From CAZJKE01 sp964555625 (GTDB lineage Bacteria > Planctomycetota > Phycisphaerae > Phycisphaerales > SM1A02): a stretch of DNA of 19,905 nucleotides. How positions within the stretch are numbered: the stretch's first letter is position 1; each line of letters begins with the position of its first letter. Below the pieces are notes generated by a model. That model ran no database searches and was not told the origin of the DNA. It saw only the letters and a program-made list of their open reading frames with translations. The DNA lies in the NCBI GenBank assembly GCA_964555625.1, contig CAZKTE010000035.1, positions 1-19,905 on the forward strand. Reading direction: 5' to 3'. Of this stretch, positions 14,238 through 19,905 are shown piece by piece. Position numbers and translations under genes: made by a program.

Positions 14238-15191
14238 ATGAGAGGCACCTTCGAGATCATCTTTGCTGCGCTGTTGTCGGCCGTCGCCAGCGGCGATGTC
14301 CTTCGGCTTGAGTCGGGCGGCGAGCTGCATGGCACGATCGTCAAGCGGACGGCTGATCGCATCTGGATCGACGTGGGCCCCAAGGTCATCGACGTGTCCG
14401 TCGAGGATGTGGCCGAGATGCTCATGGACGATCAGTCCCACGGCAGCCTTGAGCAGGGGGCGTTCGAATACCTCTTTCGCACCGCGACGGGCCTGGCACA
14501 ATTGAGTCCGCGCGAGCAGGCGGCACGGGTGTCTCCAACGGTCATCAAGGTCCGCACGCCCCGGGCGATCGGATCCGGTGTGTTCGTCAACGAGGACGGG
14601 TACGCGATCACCAACGCGCATGTCATCCAGGGCGAGACGGATCTGCGGATCATCGCCTGGTTGCGACAGCCAGATGGCAGCACGCGACGCACGACGCTCG
14701 AGGACATCGAGATCATCTCGGTCAACAATCACCTCGATCTTGCGCTGCTGCGAGCAATCCATCCGGCCGGTGAGGAGTTCGAGTTCGCGCTGCTCGAGCA
14801 TCACGAGTCGATCGAAGTCGGCCAGCCGGTCTTCGCCATCGGCAATCCCCACGGCCTCGAGCAGACGATGAGCCAGGGAGTCATATCGACCACGCAGCGC
14901 AGCAACGACGGACTGACCTTCATTCAGACCGACACGGCCGTCAACCCCGGAAATAGCGGCGGCCCGCTCTTCAACACGCTCGGCGAGGTCGTGGGAATCA
15001 CGAACATGATCCGTCGAGATGCCGAGGCGCTGAACTTCGCGATTCCCACCCGCTACGTGAAGGACTTCATTCGAAACCGGGACGCGTACACCTACGACGC
15101 GAAGAACCCCAACTCCGGGCACAAGTACCACGACCCCCCGACGCGGCAGCGTCCAGGCACGCCGCCCCAACTGCACCAACCCAGCCGCTGA
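14238..15191 (+). CDS. Exported trypsin-like serine protease (HtrA type, no PDZ)
   Basis: From ATG 14238 it has 317 residues; longer in-frame starts are unlikely since GGAAGAGG sits just upstream and MRGTFEIIFAALLSAVASG is a good signal peptide. Residues 20-60 form a small beta-rich module (LRLESGGELHGTIVKRTADRIW then VGPKVIDVSVEDV), a type I have seen in planctomycete proteins. The protease domain spans about 95-285 with H128 (TNAHVI), D167 (NNHLDLALL) and S240 (NPGNSGGPLF), the HtrA/DegP layout. The PDZ domain is absent: the chain ends in a Pro/His-rich tail (KNPNSGHKYHDPPTRQRPGTPP). It is presumably a periplasmic quality-control or maturation protease. The next gene begins 31 nt later in the same operon, so its product may be a substrate or partner. 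Confidence 0.9.
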   Translation: MRGTFEIIFAALLSAVASGDVLRLESGGELHGTIVKRTADRIWIDVGPKVIDVSVEDVAEMLMDDQSHGSLEQGAFEYLFRTATGLAQLSPREQAARVSPTVIKVRTPRAIGSGVFVNEDGYAITNAHVIQGETDLRIIAWLRQPDGSTRRTTLEDIEIISVNNHLDLALLRAIHPAGEEFEFALLEHHESIEVGQPVFAIGNPHGLEQTMSQGVISTTQRSNDGLTFIQTDTAVNPGNSGGPLFNTLGEVVGITNMIRRDAEALNFAIPTRYVKDFIRNRDAYTYDAKNPNSGHKYHDPPTRQRPGTPPQLHQPSR

Positions 15192-15209
15192 CGCGGAACG
15201 CACACGAAA

Positions 15210-15215
15210 GAGGAG
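15210..15215 (+). promoter_or_regulatory. Strong ribosome-binding site of the acidic secreted protein
   Basis: GAGGAG lies 7 nt before ATG 15223, the best Shine-Dalgarno in the plus-strand genes of this window. It decides the start of the downstream gene at 15223 and suggests high translation. Confidence 0.7.
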
Positions 15216-15222
15216 TACGGCA

Positions 15223-16968
15223 ATGATGCTAATGACGATCACGGCCGCCACGATGGCTAGCGCCGTGTTGGCCGCGGACCTTGCCATCGAGGACATTCTG
15301 TCCGAGAACGCCATCGTCGCGGTTACGGCCAGCGACCTCGGTCGCATGGCTGACGTGGCCACCGAGAACGGCTTCCTCGACCTGCTCAGGGAATTCGCCG
15401 GTGATGAGGCCTTGTCGGACGCCTACACGAACCCGATCTGCGAAGCATGGACGGAGATCCTCGCCGAGGCAGGCGTCGACGGTGACCTCACGTGCCCCAG
15501 CGGTTCTGCTGGTCTGGGCATCTACCCGGTTGTGGACTTCGAGAGCGAACGGTTGGGCATCGGCGTACTTGGGATCGTCGAGATGCCAGATGACCCGTGG
15601 GCGAGCGTCATCGAGACGGCCATCGAGATGGGTGACGAGAATGACTACTGGTCGTCCCAGACCGTGGAGATCGGCGGCCACGATGCATGGATGGTCGAGG
15701 GTGTCGGGTTCGCTGACGCGGCGGGCGACCTCCCGATGGGGCTGGCTGACGGACTTGGCGACCGTGTCTACGTCGTCCACGAGGATGGCTGGCTGCTTGT
15801 CGGCTCGGAGCCCGACGGCATAGCCAGAGCGCTGGCGGCCCTTGACGGTGACCCGGAGCCCGATGCACTTGGAGACAGCGGCGACTATCAGGCCATCATG
15901 GCTCGCGTCGGCGACGGTGGCGACGCCCACGCGGTCGTCATGATGGAAAACCTTGCCGACACGATCGTCCAGATGGAGGGGGGCGGCATGGCAGGAATGA
16001 TGTTGATGATGGCCAAGGGAGTCATCGGTGACGTTGACGGCGCTGGCCAGCAGCTGACGCTCGGCGAGGACGACGTCCTCGTGGACGTGACTTACACGGT
16101 CTGGATGCGAGACGGTCGCAGTGGCCTCCTGGGCCTGGTCGAAGAAGCTGCCCCGCGGGGCGACGTCCCGGCATTCATCGGCCCCGAGACCGTGGCTTAC
16201 ATGGACTTCTCGATCGACTGGGCGGGCCTTGGACCGTGGTTTACGCAGATGACGACCGACATTCCCATGCTCTCCATGCAGATGGGCGGGCAGGCGGGGG
16301 TCGAGCAGGTGGCGGCTACGATCGAGGCGGCGACGAGCGCCCTTGGGAGCAGGACCATCATTGTCAACACCGTGTCGCGACCCATCGTTGTTGACAGCGT
16401 CGGCCAGCTCTTCGCGGTCGAGTGCCTCGACGATGCTGCCTTCGAGGAGTTCCTCACGAGCATCTCGCCCAACCTCGGCAGCGAGCCCCAGGACTTCCTG
16501 GGCAGCCGCATCTACACGATGGAGCTTCCCGGTGCGGACATGATGGGGCCGGGCGTGGAGGCGTCGATGTCCGTGGCGGTCGGCGGTGGCTGGGCCATTG
16601 CCGGCACCACCGAACTGGTGCAGGATGCCCTGCGGGTGCTTGCCAATCCCGGCGAGGGAAGCGACGACCATGGTGCCGATGCGGGCGCAGACCTGCTGAC
16701 CTACCGGGCCGTCTCGGGATGGGGATACGCAGACATACTCGATCAGGTCAGCGCGAGCATTGAGGTTCAGAAGATGCAGCTCTCCAAGATGCTTTCGGAG
16801 ATGGAGGAGTTCGACCCGGAGATGGCAGCGGAGATGCGAGAGGAGTTCGGCGGTGACGAGGACGGTTTCCCCATGGAGGCCGTCCGCGAGTTCATGGGCC
16901 TGATGGCTTGGGAGATGGAGGCCGACGAGGAGGGCTTCACGAGCCGCGCCTTCCTCCTGCGTCGCTAG
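15223..16968 (+). CDS. Secreted, strongly acidic protein with internal duplication (DUF3352-like)
   Basis: Signal peptide MMLMTITAATMASAVLAA with likely AxA cleavage, then a 560-residue domain rich in Asp, Glu, Gly and Met and poor in Lys, as in proteins from saline habitats. Two halves look related: VYVVHEDGWLLVGSEPDGIARAL (about 182-204) matches MSVAVGGGWAIAGTTELVQDAL (about 449-470), each preceded by an acidic strand segment (DDPWASVI and DDAAFEEF). This pattern recalls the DUF3352 family, whose function is unknown; assignment is by recall of the pattern, not a search. Met-rich stretches occur near 250-265 (GGGMAGMMLMMAKG) and 340-356 (TQMTTDIPMLSMQMGG). There is no transmembrane segment besides the signal. 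A fully open 585-codon frame runs antisense along it, which I regard as a composition effect. In an operon with the protease. Confidence 0.72.
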   Translation: MMLMTITAATMASAVLAADLAIEDILSENAIVAVTASDLGRMADVATENGFLDLLREFAGDEALSDAYTNPICEAWTEILAEAGVDGDLTCPSGSAGLGIYPVVDFESERLGIGVLGIVEMPDDPWASVIETAIEMGDENDYWSSQTVEIGGHDAWMVEGVGFADAAGDLPMGLADGLGDRVYVVHEDGWLLVGSEPDGIARALAALDGDPEPDALGDSGDYQAIMARVGDGGDAHAVVMMENLADTIVQMEGGGMAGMMLMMAKGVIGDVDGAGQQLTLGEDDVLVDVTYTVWMRDGRSGLLGLVEEAAPRGDVPAFIGPETVAYMDFSIDWAGLGPWFTQMTTDIPMLSMQMGGQAGVEQVAATIEAATSALGSRTIIVNTVSRPIVVDSVGQLFAVECLDDAAFEEFLTSISPNLGSEPQDFLGSRIYTMELPGADMMGPGVEASMSVAVGGGWAIAGTTELVQDALRVLANPGEGSDDHGADAGADLLTYRAVSGWGYADILDQVSASIEVQKMQLSKMLSEMEEFDPEMAAEMREEFGGDEDGFPMEAVREFMGLMAWEMEADEEGFTSRAFLLRR

Positions 16969-16972
16969 AGGG

Positions 16973-17812
16973 CTAGTTCCAGCCAAGCTGGAAGAAGACC
17001 GTGGTGAATGCCAGGTCGGCGATGATCACAGACACGATGGTCTGGACCACCGTGTCGGTGGTCGCCTTGCCGACGCCCGCTGCGCCGCCGCTGACCTTGA
17101 GGCCGTTGTGGCAGGCCACGGCGGCGAGGATCAGCCCGAAGACCGATGCCTTGAGCAGTCCCGTGAGGAAGTCGGCGGCGACGACCTGGTCAAACGTGTT
17201 ATCGACATAGAGCTGGTAGGGCACGCCCAGGAACTGGATGGCGACGAACCCGGCGGAAAGGAGTGCCACGACGTCTCCGATGACCGTCAGGAGCACGAGA
17301 CTCAGTGTCGTGGCCAGCACGCGGGGGACGGCCAGGAATCGAACGGGGTTGAGTCCATGGGCCTGCAGGGCCTCGATCTCCTCGCCGACGACCATCGTGC
17401 CGATCTCGGCGGCGATCGATGCGCCAGCGAAGCCCGTCAGGACAATGGCGGAAATCAGCGGCCCAAGCTCGCGGAGCACGGCGACGCCGACGATGTTTGC
17501 GATCTTGTCCTGCTGGCCGAACTGCCCGAGCGGCGGCTCCATCTGCAGGGCGAGGATCAGCCCGATGCAGCCGCAGACCAGGCACACGATGCCGATTGAT
17601 CGGCAGCCGATGCGCACCATCTGGGCGGTCATGGCGCTGCGGCCGATTCGGACCCGGTTGGTGCCCATCGCCCGCCAGATCCACTTGGCAACGTCCAGCA
17701 GCAGCAGGCTGATGCCGCCGAGGAACTCGAAGATGCCTACCCAGAAACTACCCCAGGACTCCATCGCCCGGACCAGCAGGTTGGCACCACGTTCGGGAGT
17801 CGGATCGGGCAC
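16973..17812 (-). CDS. mlaE: MlaE-type ABC transporter permease
   Basis: Inner-membrane permease of the Mla/Yrb family that moves phospholipid or other lipids between the inner and outer membranes, with an MlaF ATPase and MlaD-type MCE protein. Of 279 residues from GTG 17812 (an ATG at 17764 is the alternative, 263 residues), about five hydrophobic segments are visible, and the signature RELGPLISAIVLTGFAGASIAAEIGTM, then EEIEALQAHGLNP, spans about 114-156, matching the family motif (Gly/Ala-rich, AE.GTM, E-x-I-x-AL). Two bases separate it from the STAS gene stop, so it is coupled. No mlaF or MCE gene follows: the operon ends here, four bases from the convergent acidic protein. The ATPase must be encoded elsewhere. 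Confidence 0.9.
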   Translation of the reverse strand: MPDPTPERGANLLVRAMESWGSFWVGIFEFLGGISLLLLDVAKWIWRAMGTNRVRIGRSAMTAQMVRIGCRSIGIVCLVCGCIGLILALQMEPPLGQFGQQDKIANIVGVAVLRELGPLISAIVLTGFAGASIAAEIGTMVVGEEIEALQAHGLNPVRFLAVPRVLATTLSLVLLTVIGDVVALLSAGFVAIQFLGVPYQLYVDNTFDQVVAADFLTGLLKASVFGLILAAVACHNGLKVSGGAAGVGKATTDTVVQTIVSVIIADLAFTTVFFQLGWN

Positions 17813-17814
17813 GC

Positions 17815-18162
17815 TCAGGTGCCCACCAGCGCCGCATCGCGGTCGACGGCAATCTCGAAGATCTGGTCCAGGCGAGCCAGCTCGATGATCGACTTCACGC
17901 GCTCAGTCAGGCTGCAGATCACCAGCGACGCCTCGTCGCGGCGAGCCATCTGCAGAGCTTCGACCAGCGTGGCGATGCCCGATGAGTCCATGTAGCCGAC
18001 GCCGTTGAGGTCAACCACGATCCGCTTCGGACCGGCCGACACGGCCTCCTGCAGCTTGCTACGCAGGTGCCCCGAGCAACTCAGGTCGATCTCACCCTCG
18101 GGTGAGACCACCGTCGCGCCCTCCAGTGTCTCCACAGTCACCTTGATGGGGTCATTTGCCAC
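17815..18162 (-). CDS. STAS-domain anti-sigma factor antagonist (SpoIIAA/RsbV or MlaB-like)
   Basis: A 115-residue single STAS domain. The phosphorylation motif is GYMDSSGIATLVEAL (56-70), in which S61 would be the phosphorylated serine by analogy with SpoIIAA; the Asp-Ser-Ser-Gly is intact. The start is GTG 18162 (VANDPIKVTVE), decided by the strong GGAGGAGG at 18172-18179. The gene overlaps the RsbW-like kinase stop by 11 nt and precedes mlaE by two nt. Two readings compete: a partner-switch antagonist with the adjacent kinase, or MlaB, the STAS subunit of Mla transporters that binds MlaF. The DSSG motif and the neighbouring kinase favour the first; the next-door MlaE favours the second. 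It may serve both. Confidence 0.85.
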   Translation of the reverse strand: MANDPIKVTVETLEGATVVSPEGEIDLSCSGHLRSKLQEAVSAGPKRIVVDLNGVGYMDSSGIATLVEALQMARRDEASLVICSLTERVKSIIELARLDQIFEIAVDRDAALVGT

Positions 18163-18622
18163 GTGTGATCGCCTCCTCCGTGGCGGCGTCGGCGCCGCCT
18201 TCCTTGACCATCGTAAGTGTCATTCCGCCTCCAGTACGGTGGGTCCAGCTGCATTGGTCCATCACCGACTGCATCAGGTGTACGCCCAGACCCCCGGGCC
18301 GAACATCCTTGAGGTCCCGCGACTGGATGGTCGCAGGATCCACCTGCCGTCCGCGATCGGCAACAACCAGCGAGATCCATGGGGCCGGATCTCGACGAGC
18401 ATCGATTGCCAGCTCGATGAACCCGTCCTCGCGGCCCTCGTAGCCGTGGCGCAGCACGTTGCAGAGCGCCTCGTCAAGGGCAAGGGCGACCTGGCCGCCG
18501 TCGTACTCCTCGAATCCCGCCCGCCGGCAGACTGCAAGCACCATGGCCCGCACGGCGCCAAACCAGGTGGGCTGGCAGGGAATCTCAAGGCGAAGCGGGG
18601 TGTGGTCTGGGGCGTCGGCCAT
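18152..18622 (-). CDS. RsbW-like serine kinase / HATPase_c anti-sigma protein
   Basis: GHKL ATPase fold protein of 156 residues from ATG 18622. The N-box is ALDEALCNVLRHGYEG (48-63; E51, N55), the G1-type loop is VADRGRQVDP (88-96; D89, G91), and the G2-type loop is RPGGLGVHLMQSVMDQ (108-123), with GGGMTLTMVK closing the domain (131-140). This is the layout of SpoIIAB/RsbW, which phosphorylates a STAS antagonist and binds a sigma factor. No sigma factor or RsbU phosphatase is in this window. It overlaps the STAS gene by 11 nt. A longer reading frame starts further upstream but enters the guaA gene on the other strand. Target (sigma factor or other) unknown. Confidence 0.86.
   Translation of the reverse strand: MADAPDHTPLRLEIPCQPTWFGAVRAMVLAVCRRAGFEEYDGGQVALALDEALCNVLRHGYEGREDGFIELAIDARRDPAPWISLVVADRGRQVDPATIQSRDLKDVRPGGLGVHLMQSVMDQCSWTHRTGGGMTLTMVKEGGADAATEEAITRGK
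18172..18179 (-). promoter_or_regulatory. Shine-Dalgarno deciding the GTG start of the STAS gene
   Basis: GGAGGAGG on the minus strand lies 9 nt before GTG 18162. The strongest ribosome site of the minus-strand genes, it lies inside the kinase coding sequence, so the STAS protein may be made in excess of the kinase. Confidence 0.65.
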
Positions 18623-18635
18623 GGTCGGCGTGGCA

Positions 18636-18641
18636 ATGGTA
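18636..18641 (-). promoter_or_regulatory. Candidate -10 of the kinase-STAS-mlaE operon
   Basis: TACCAT on the minus strand ends 13 nt before ATG 18622; the leader would be about 7 nt. No -35 is evident. It faces away from the TACGCT of guaA. Confidence 0.33.
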
Positions 18642-18681
18642 CCCCAACCCCCACGCAATGGCCGCTGGAGGCCGTTCGTGG

Positions 18682-18687
18682 TACGCT
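18682..18687 (+). promoter_or_regulatory. Candidate -10 of guaA
   Basis: TACGCT would give transcription from near 18694 and a leader of about 17 nt that carries the GGAG (18701-18704) before ATG 18711. The -35 is weak. Confidence 0.33.
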
Positions 18688-18710
18688 CTCCCTCTTTCCC
18701 GGAGCACACG

Positions 18711-19905
18711 ATGCGCACCAATGACGCTGGGCCCGCCCCGTCGCGGCCCGAGACCATCCTGATTCTCGACTTCGGGAGCCAGTACGCGCAGCTGATCGCC
18801 AGGCGCGTGCGCGAAGCGGGGGCCTTCAGCCTCCTTGTCGCCCCCGGCGCATCCCTCGAGGAACTCAAGGCCCACGATCCGCGTGGCATCATCCTCTCCG
18901 GTGGCCCCGCAAGTGTGGATGAGGAGGGTGCACCCAAGTGCGATGAGCGGCTCTTCGATCTGGGGGTGCCCGTGCTGGGCATCTGCTACGGCATGCAGTT
19001 GGCCTGCCGAATGCTCGGTGGCCGAGTAGAGGGCGCCAAGGACCGCGAGTATGGCCGTGCCAAGCTCGTCGTTCACACGTCAAATGGACTCTTCAAGGGA
19101 CTCCCGTCGGAGACCACCGTGTGGATGAGCCACGGCGACCAGGTCGAGGACATTGGCGGCGATTTCGAGGTCCTTGCGGCTACCGAGACCTGTCCCATGG
19201 CCGCAGTGCGCCACCGCGAGCAGTCGTTCCACGGTGTGCAGTTTCACCCCGAGGTGACCCATACGCCCCACGGCGTCGATCTGCTTCGAAACTTCCTCTA
19301 TGAGGTCTGCGGTTGCAAGGGCACCTGGCGCATGGCCGACTTCCTCCAGAGCCAGTGCGAGCTCGTCCGCGCGCAGGTTGGTGACTCCAGGGTCATCTGC
19401 GGCCTCAGCGGCGGAGTCGACTCATCGGTCGTCGCAGGACTGCTCCACAGAGCCATCGGCGACCAGCTGACGTGCATTTTCGTTGACAACGGCCTGCTTC
19501 GGAAGAACGAACGCGAGCTCGTCGAGACGACCTTCCGCGACCACTTCGAGGTTGACCTGCGGGTCGTGGACGCAGCCGACGCGTTCCTTGCGGACCTTGC
19601 AGGCGTCGAGGATCCCCAGGAGAAGCGCAGGTTGATCGGTCATCGATTCATCGAGGTTTTCCGCGAGGCCGAGCGGGACATCTCCGGCGGCTCCGGCACG
19701 GGAGTGGAGTTCCTCGCGCAAGGCACGCTCTACCCGGACGTCATCGAGTCCGGCTACGGCTACAGCGGCGCCGCCGCGAACATCAAGCTCCACCACAACG
19801 TCGGCGGACTGCCCGATGACCTGGAGTTCGAGCTCATCGAGCCCCTGCGGGATCTCTTCAAGGACGAGGTGCGCAAGCTCGGCGACGTCCTAGGTCTGCC
19901 CGACT
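18711..19905 (+). CDS. guaA: GMP synthase (glutamine-hydrolysing), partial, C-terminus outside window
   Basis: Converts XMP, ATP and glutamine to GMP, the last step of guanine nucleotide synthesis. ATG 18711 follows GGAG (18701-18704) at 6 nt. The 398 complete codons cover the glutaminase domain (LILDFGSQYAQLIARRVRE near 17-35; C92 in GICYGMQ; H179 and E181 in VQFHPEVTHT) and most of the ATP-pyrophosphatase domain (SGGVDSS at 233-239, then FVDNGLLRKNE). The ALRDLF-type element appears as EPLRDLFKDEVRKLG just before the edge. The dimerisation domain lies beyond the window; full proteins are about 510-530 residues. It stands alone on the plus strand, divergent from the kinase operon. Confidence 0.97.
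   Translation, partial: MRTNDAGPAPSRPETILILDFGSQYAQLIARRVREAGAFSLLVAPGASLEELKAHDPRGIILSGGPASVDEEGAPKCDERLFDLGVPVLGICYGMQLACRMLGGRVEGAKDREYGRAKLVVHTSNGLFKGLPSETTVWMSHGDQVEDIGGDFEVLAATETCPMAAVRHREQSFHGVQFHPEVTHTPHGVDLLRNFLYEVCGCKGTWRMADFLQSQCELVRAQVGDSRVICGLSGGVDSSVVAGLLHRAIGDQLTCIFVDNGLLRKNERELVETTFRDHFEVDLRVVDAADAFLADLAGVEDPQEKRRLIGHRFIEVFREAERDISGGSGTGVEFLAQGTLYPDVIESGYGYSGAAANIKLHHNVGGLPDDLEFELIEPLRDLFKDEVRKLGDVLGLPD

Noticed and set aside
14187..15362. 391-codon minus-strand frame across the protease
   Set aside because: Antisense to a protease with a complete triad and signal peptide.
15229..16986. Fully open 585-codon frame antisense to the acidic protein
   Set aside because: It mirrors the real gene almost end to end. 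The sense frame has a signal peptide, a strong ribosome site and a repeat structure; the antisense product is Ala/Arg/His-rich with no motif or signal. GC-rich codon use with few TA-containing codons explains the lack of stops.
17762..17764. ATG 17764 as the only start of mlaE
   Set aside because: Possible, but GTG 17812 sits 2 nt after the STAS stop with a GGTGG-like stretch upstream, fitting the coupled layout better.
1..19905. CRISPR arrays, IS elements, tRNA genes, prophage or integration sites
   Set aside because: No direct-repeat array, transposase or integrase motif, or tRNA-like clover sequence was seen on reading; intergenic gaps are too short to hold them.

Overview
This is a gene-dense, GC-rich bacterial chromosomal window with very short intergenic gaps and no mobile element, tRNA, rRNA or CRISPR array that I could find. 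The mix of genes suggests a Gram-negative-type member of the Planctomycetota, probably class Phycisphaerae. It combines KDO (LPS) biosynthesis and an MlaE-type lipid permease, which imply an outer membrane, with the McsA/McsB protein-arginine kinase pair better known from Firmicutes. It also has an RsbW-like/STAS partner-switch pair, a large FG-GAP protein and a very acidic secreted protein, which fit a marine planctomycete. The taxonomic call is inference from gene content, not from a search.

Layout. (1) 1-3230, minus strand: one operon in the order kdsA, mcsA, mcsB, gluQ (gluQ runs off the left edge). It joins LPS sugar synthesis, arginine phosphorylation and queuosine-tRNA modification. 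(2) 3372-6073, plus strand: a DUF1444 (YtpQ-like) protein, a PabA/TrpG glutaminase, an exported alpha/beta esterase overlapping it by ATGA, and a 134-residue protein I do not recognise. (3) 6070-6753, minus: a predicted lipoprotein that shares a CTAG double stop with the preceding gene. (4) 6804-8796, plus: a YtcJ-like amidohydrolase overlapping moaC. (5) 8797-10595, minus: a rhomboid protease with a helical-repeat tail, ATGA-coupled to trpF. (6) 10737-11885, plus: citrate synthase. (7) 11890-14148, minus: a secreted protein with eleven FG-GAP calcium-loop repeats. (8) 14238-16968, plus: an exported trypsin-like (HtrA-type, no PDZ) protease followed by a secreted, very acidic protein with an internal duplication. 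(9) 16973-18622, minus: an RsbW-like kinase, a STAS antagonist and an MlaE permease, translationally coupled. (10) 18711 to the right edge, plus: guaA.

Two organisational features stand out. Divergent gene pairs are separated by short regions that carry a TAnnnT hexamer on each strand, several placed 5 to 7 nt before the start codon as expected for leaderless mRNA; the other genes have a short leader, some with a GGAG-type ribosome site. Convergent pairs touch or overlap (offsets from a three-base overlap to a four-base gap) with no intrinsic terminator between them. The most interesting functional groupings are the kinase/STAS/MlaE unit, the mcsAB operon without ctsR or clpC, and the cluster of secreted proteins at 11.9-17.0 kb. 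I see no strong sign of horizontal transfer, and no stretch over 300 bases lacks a gene.
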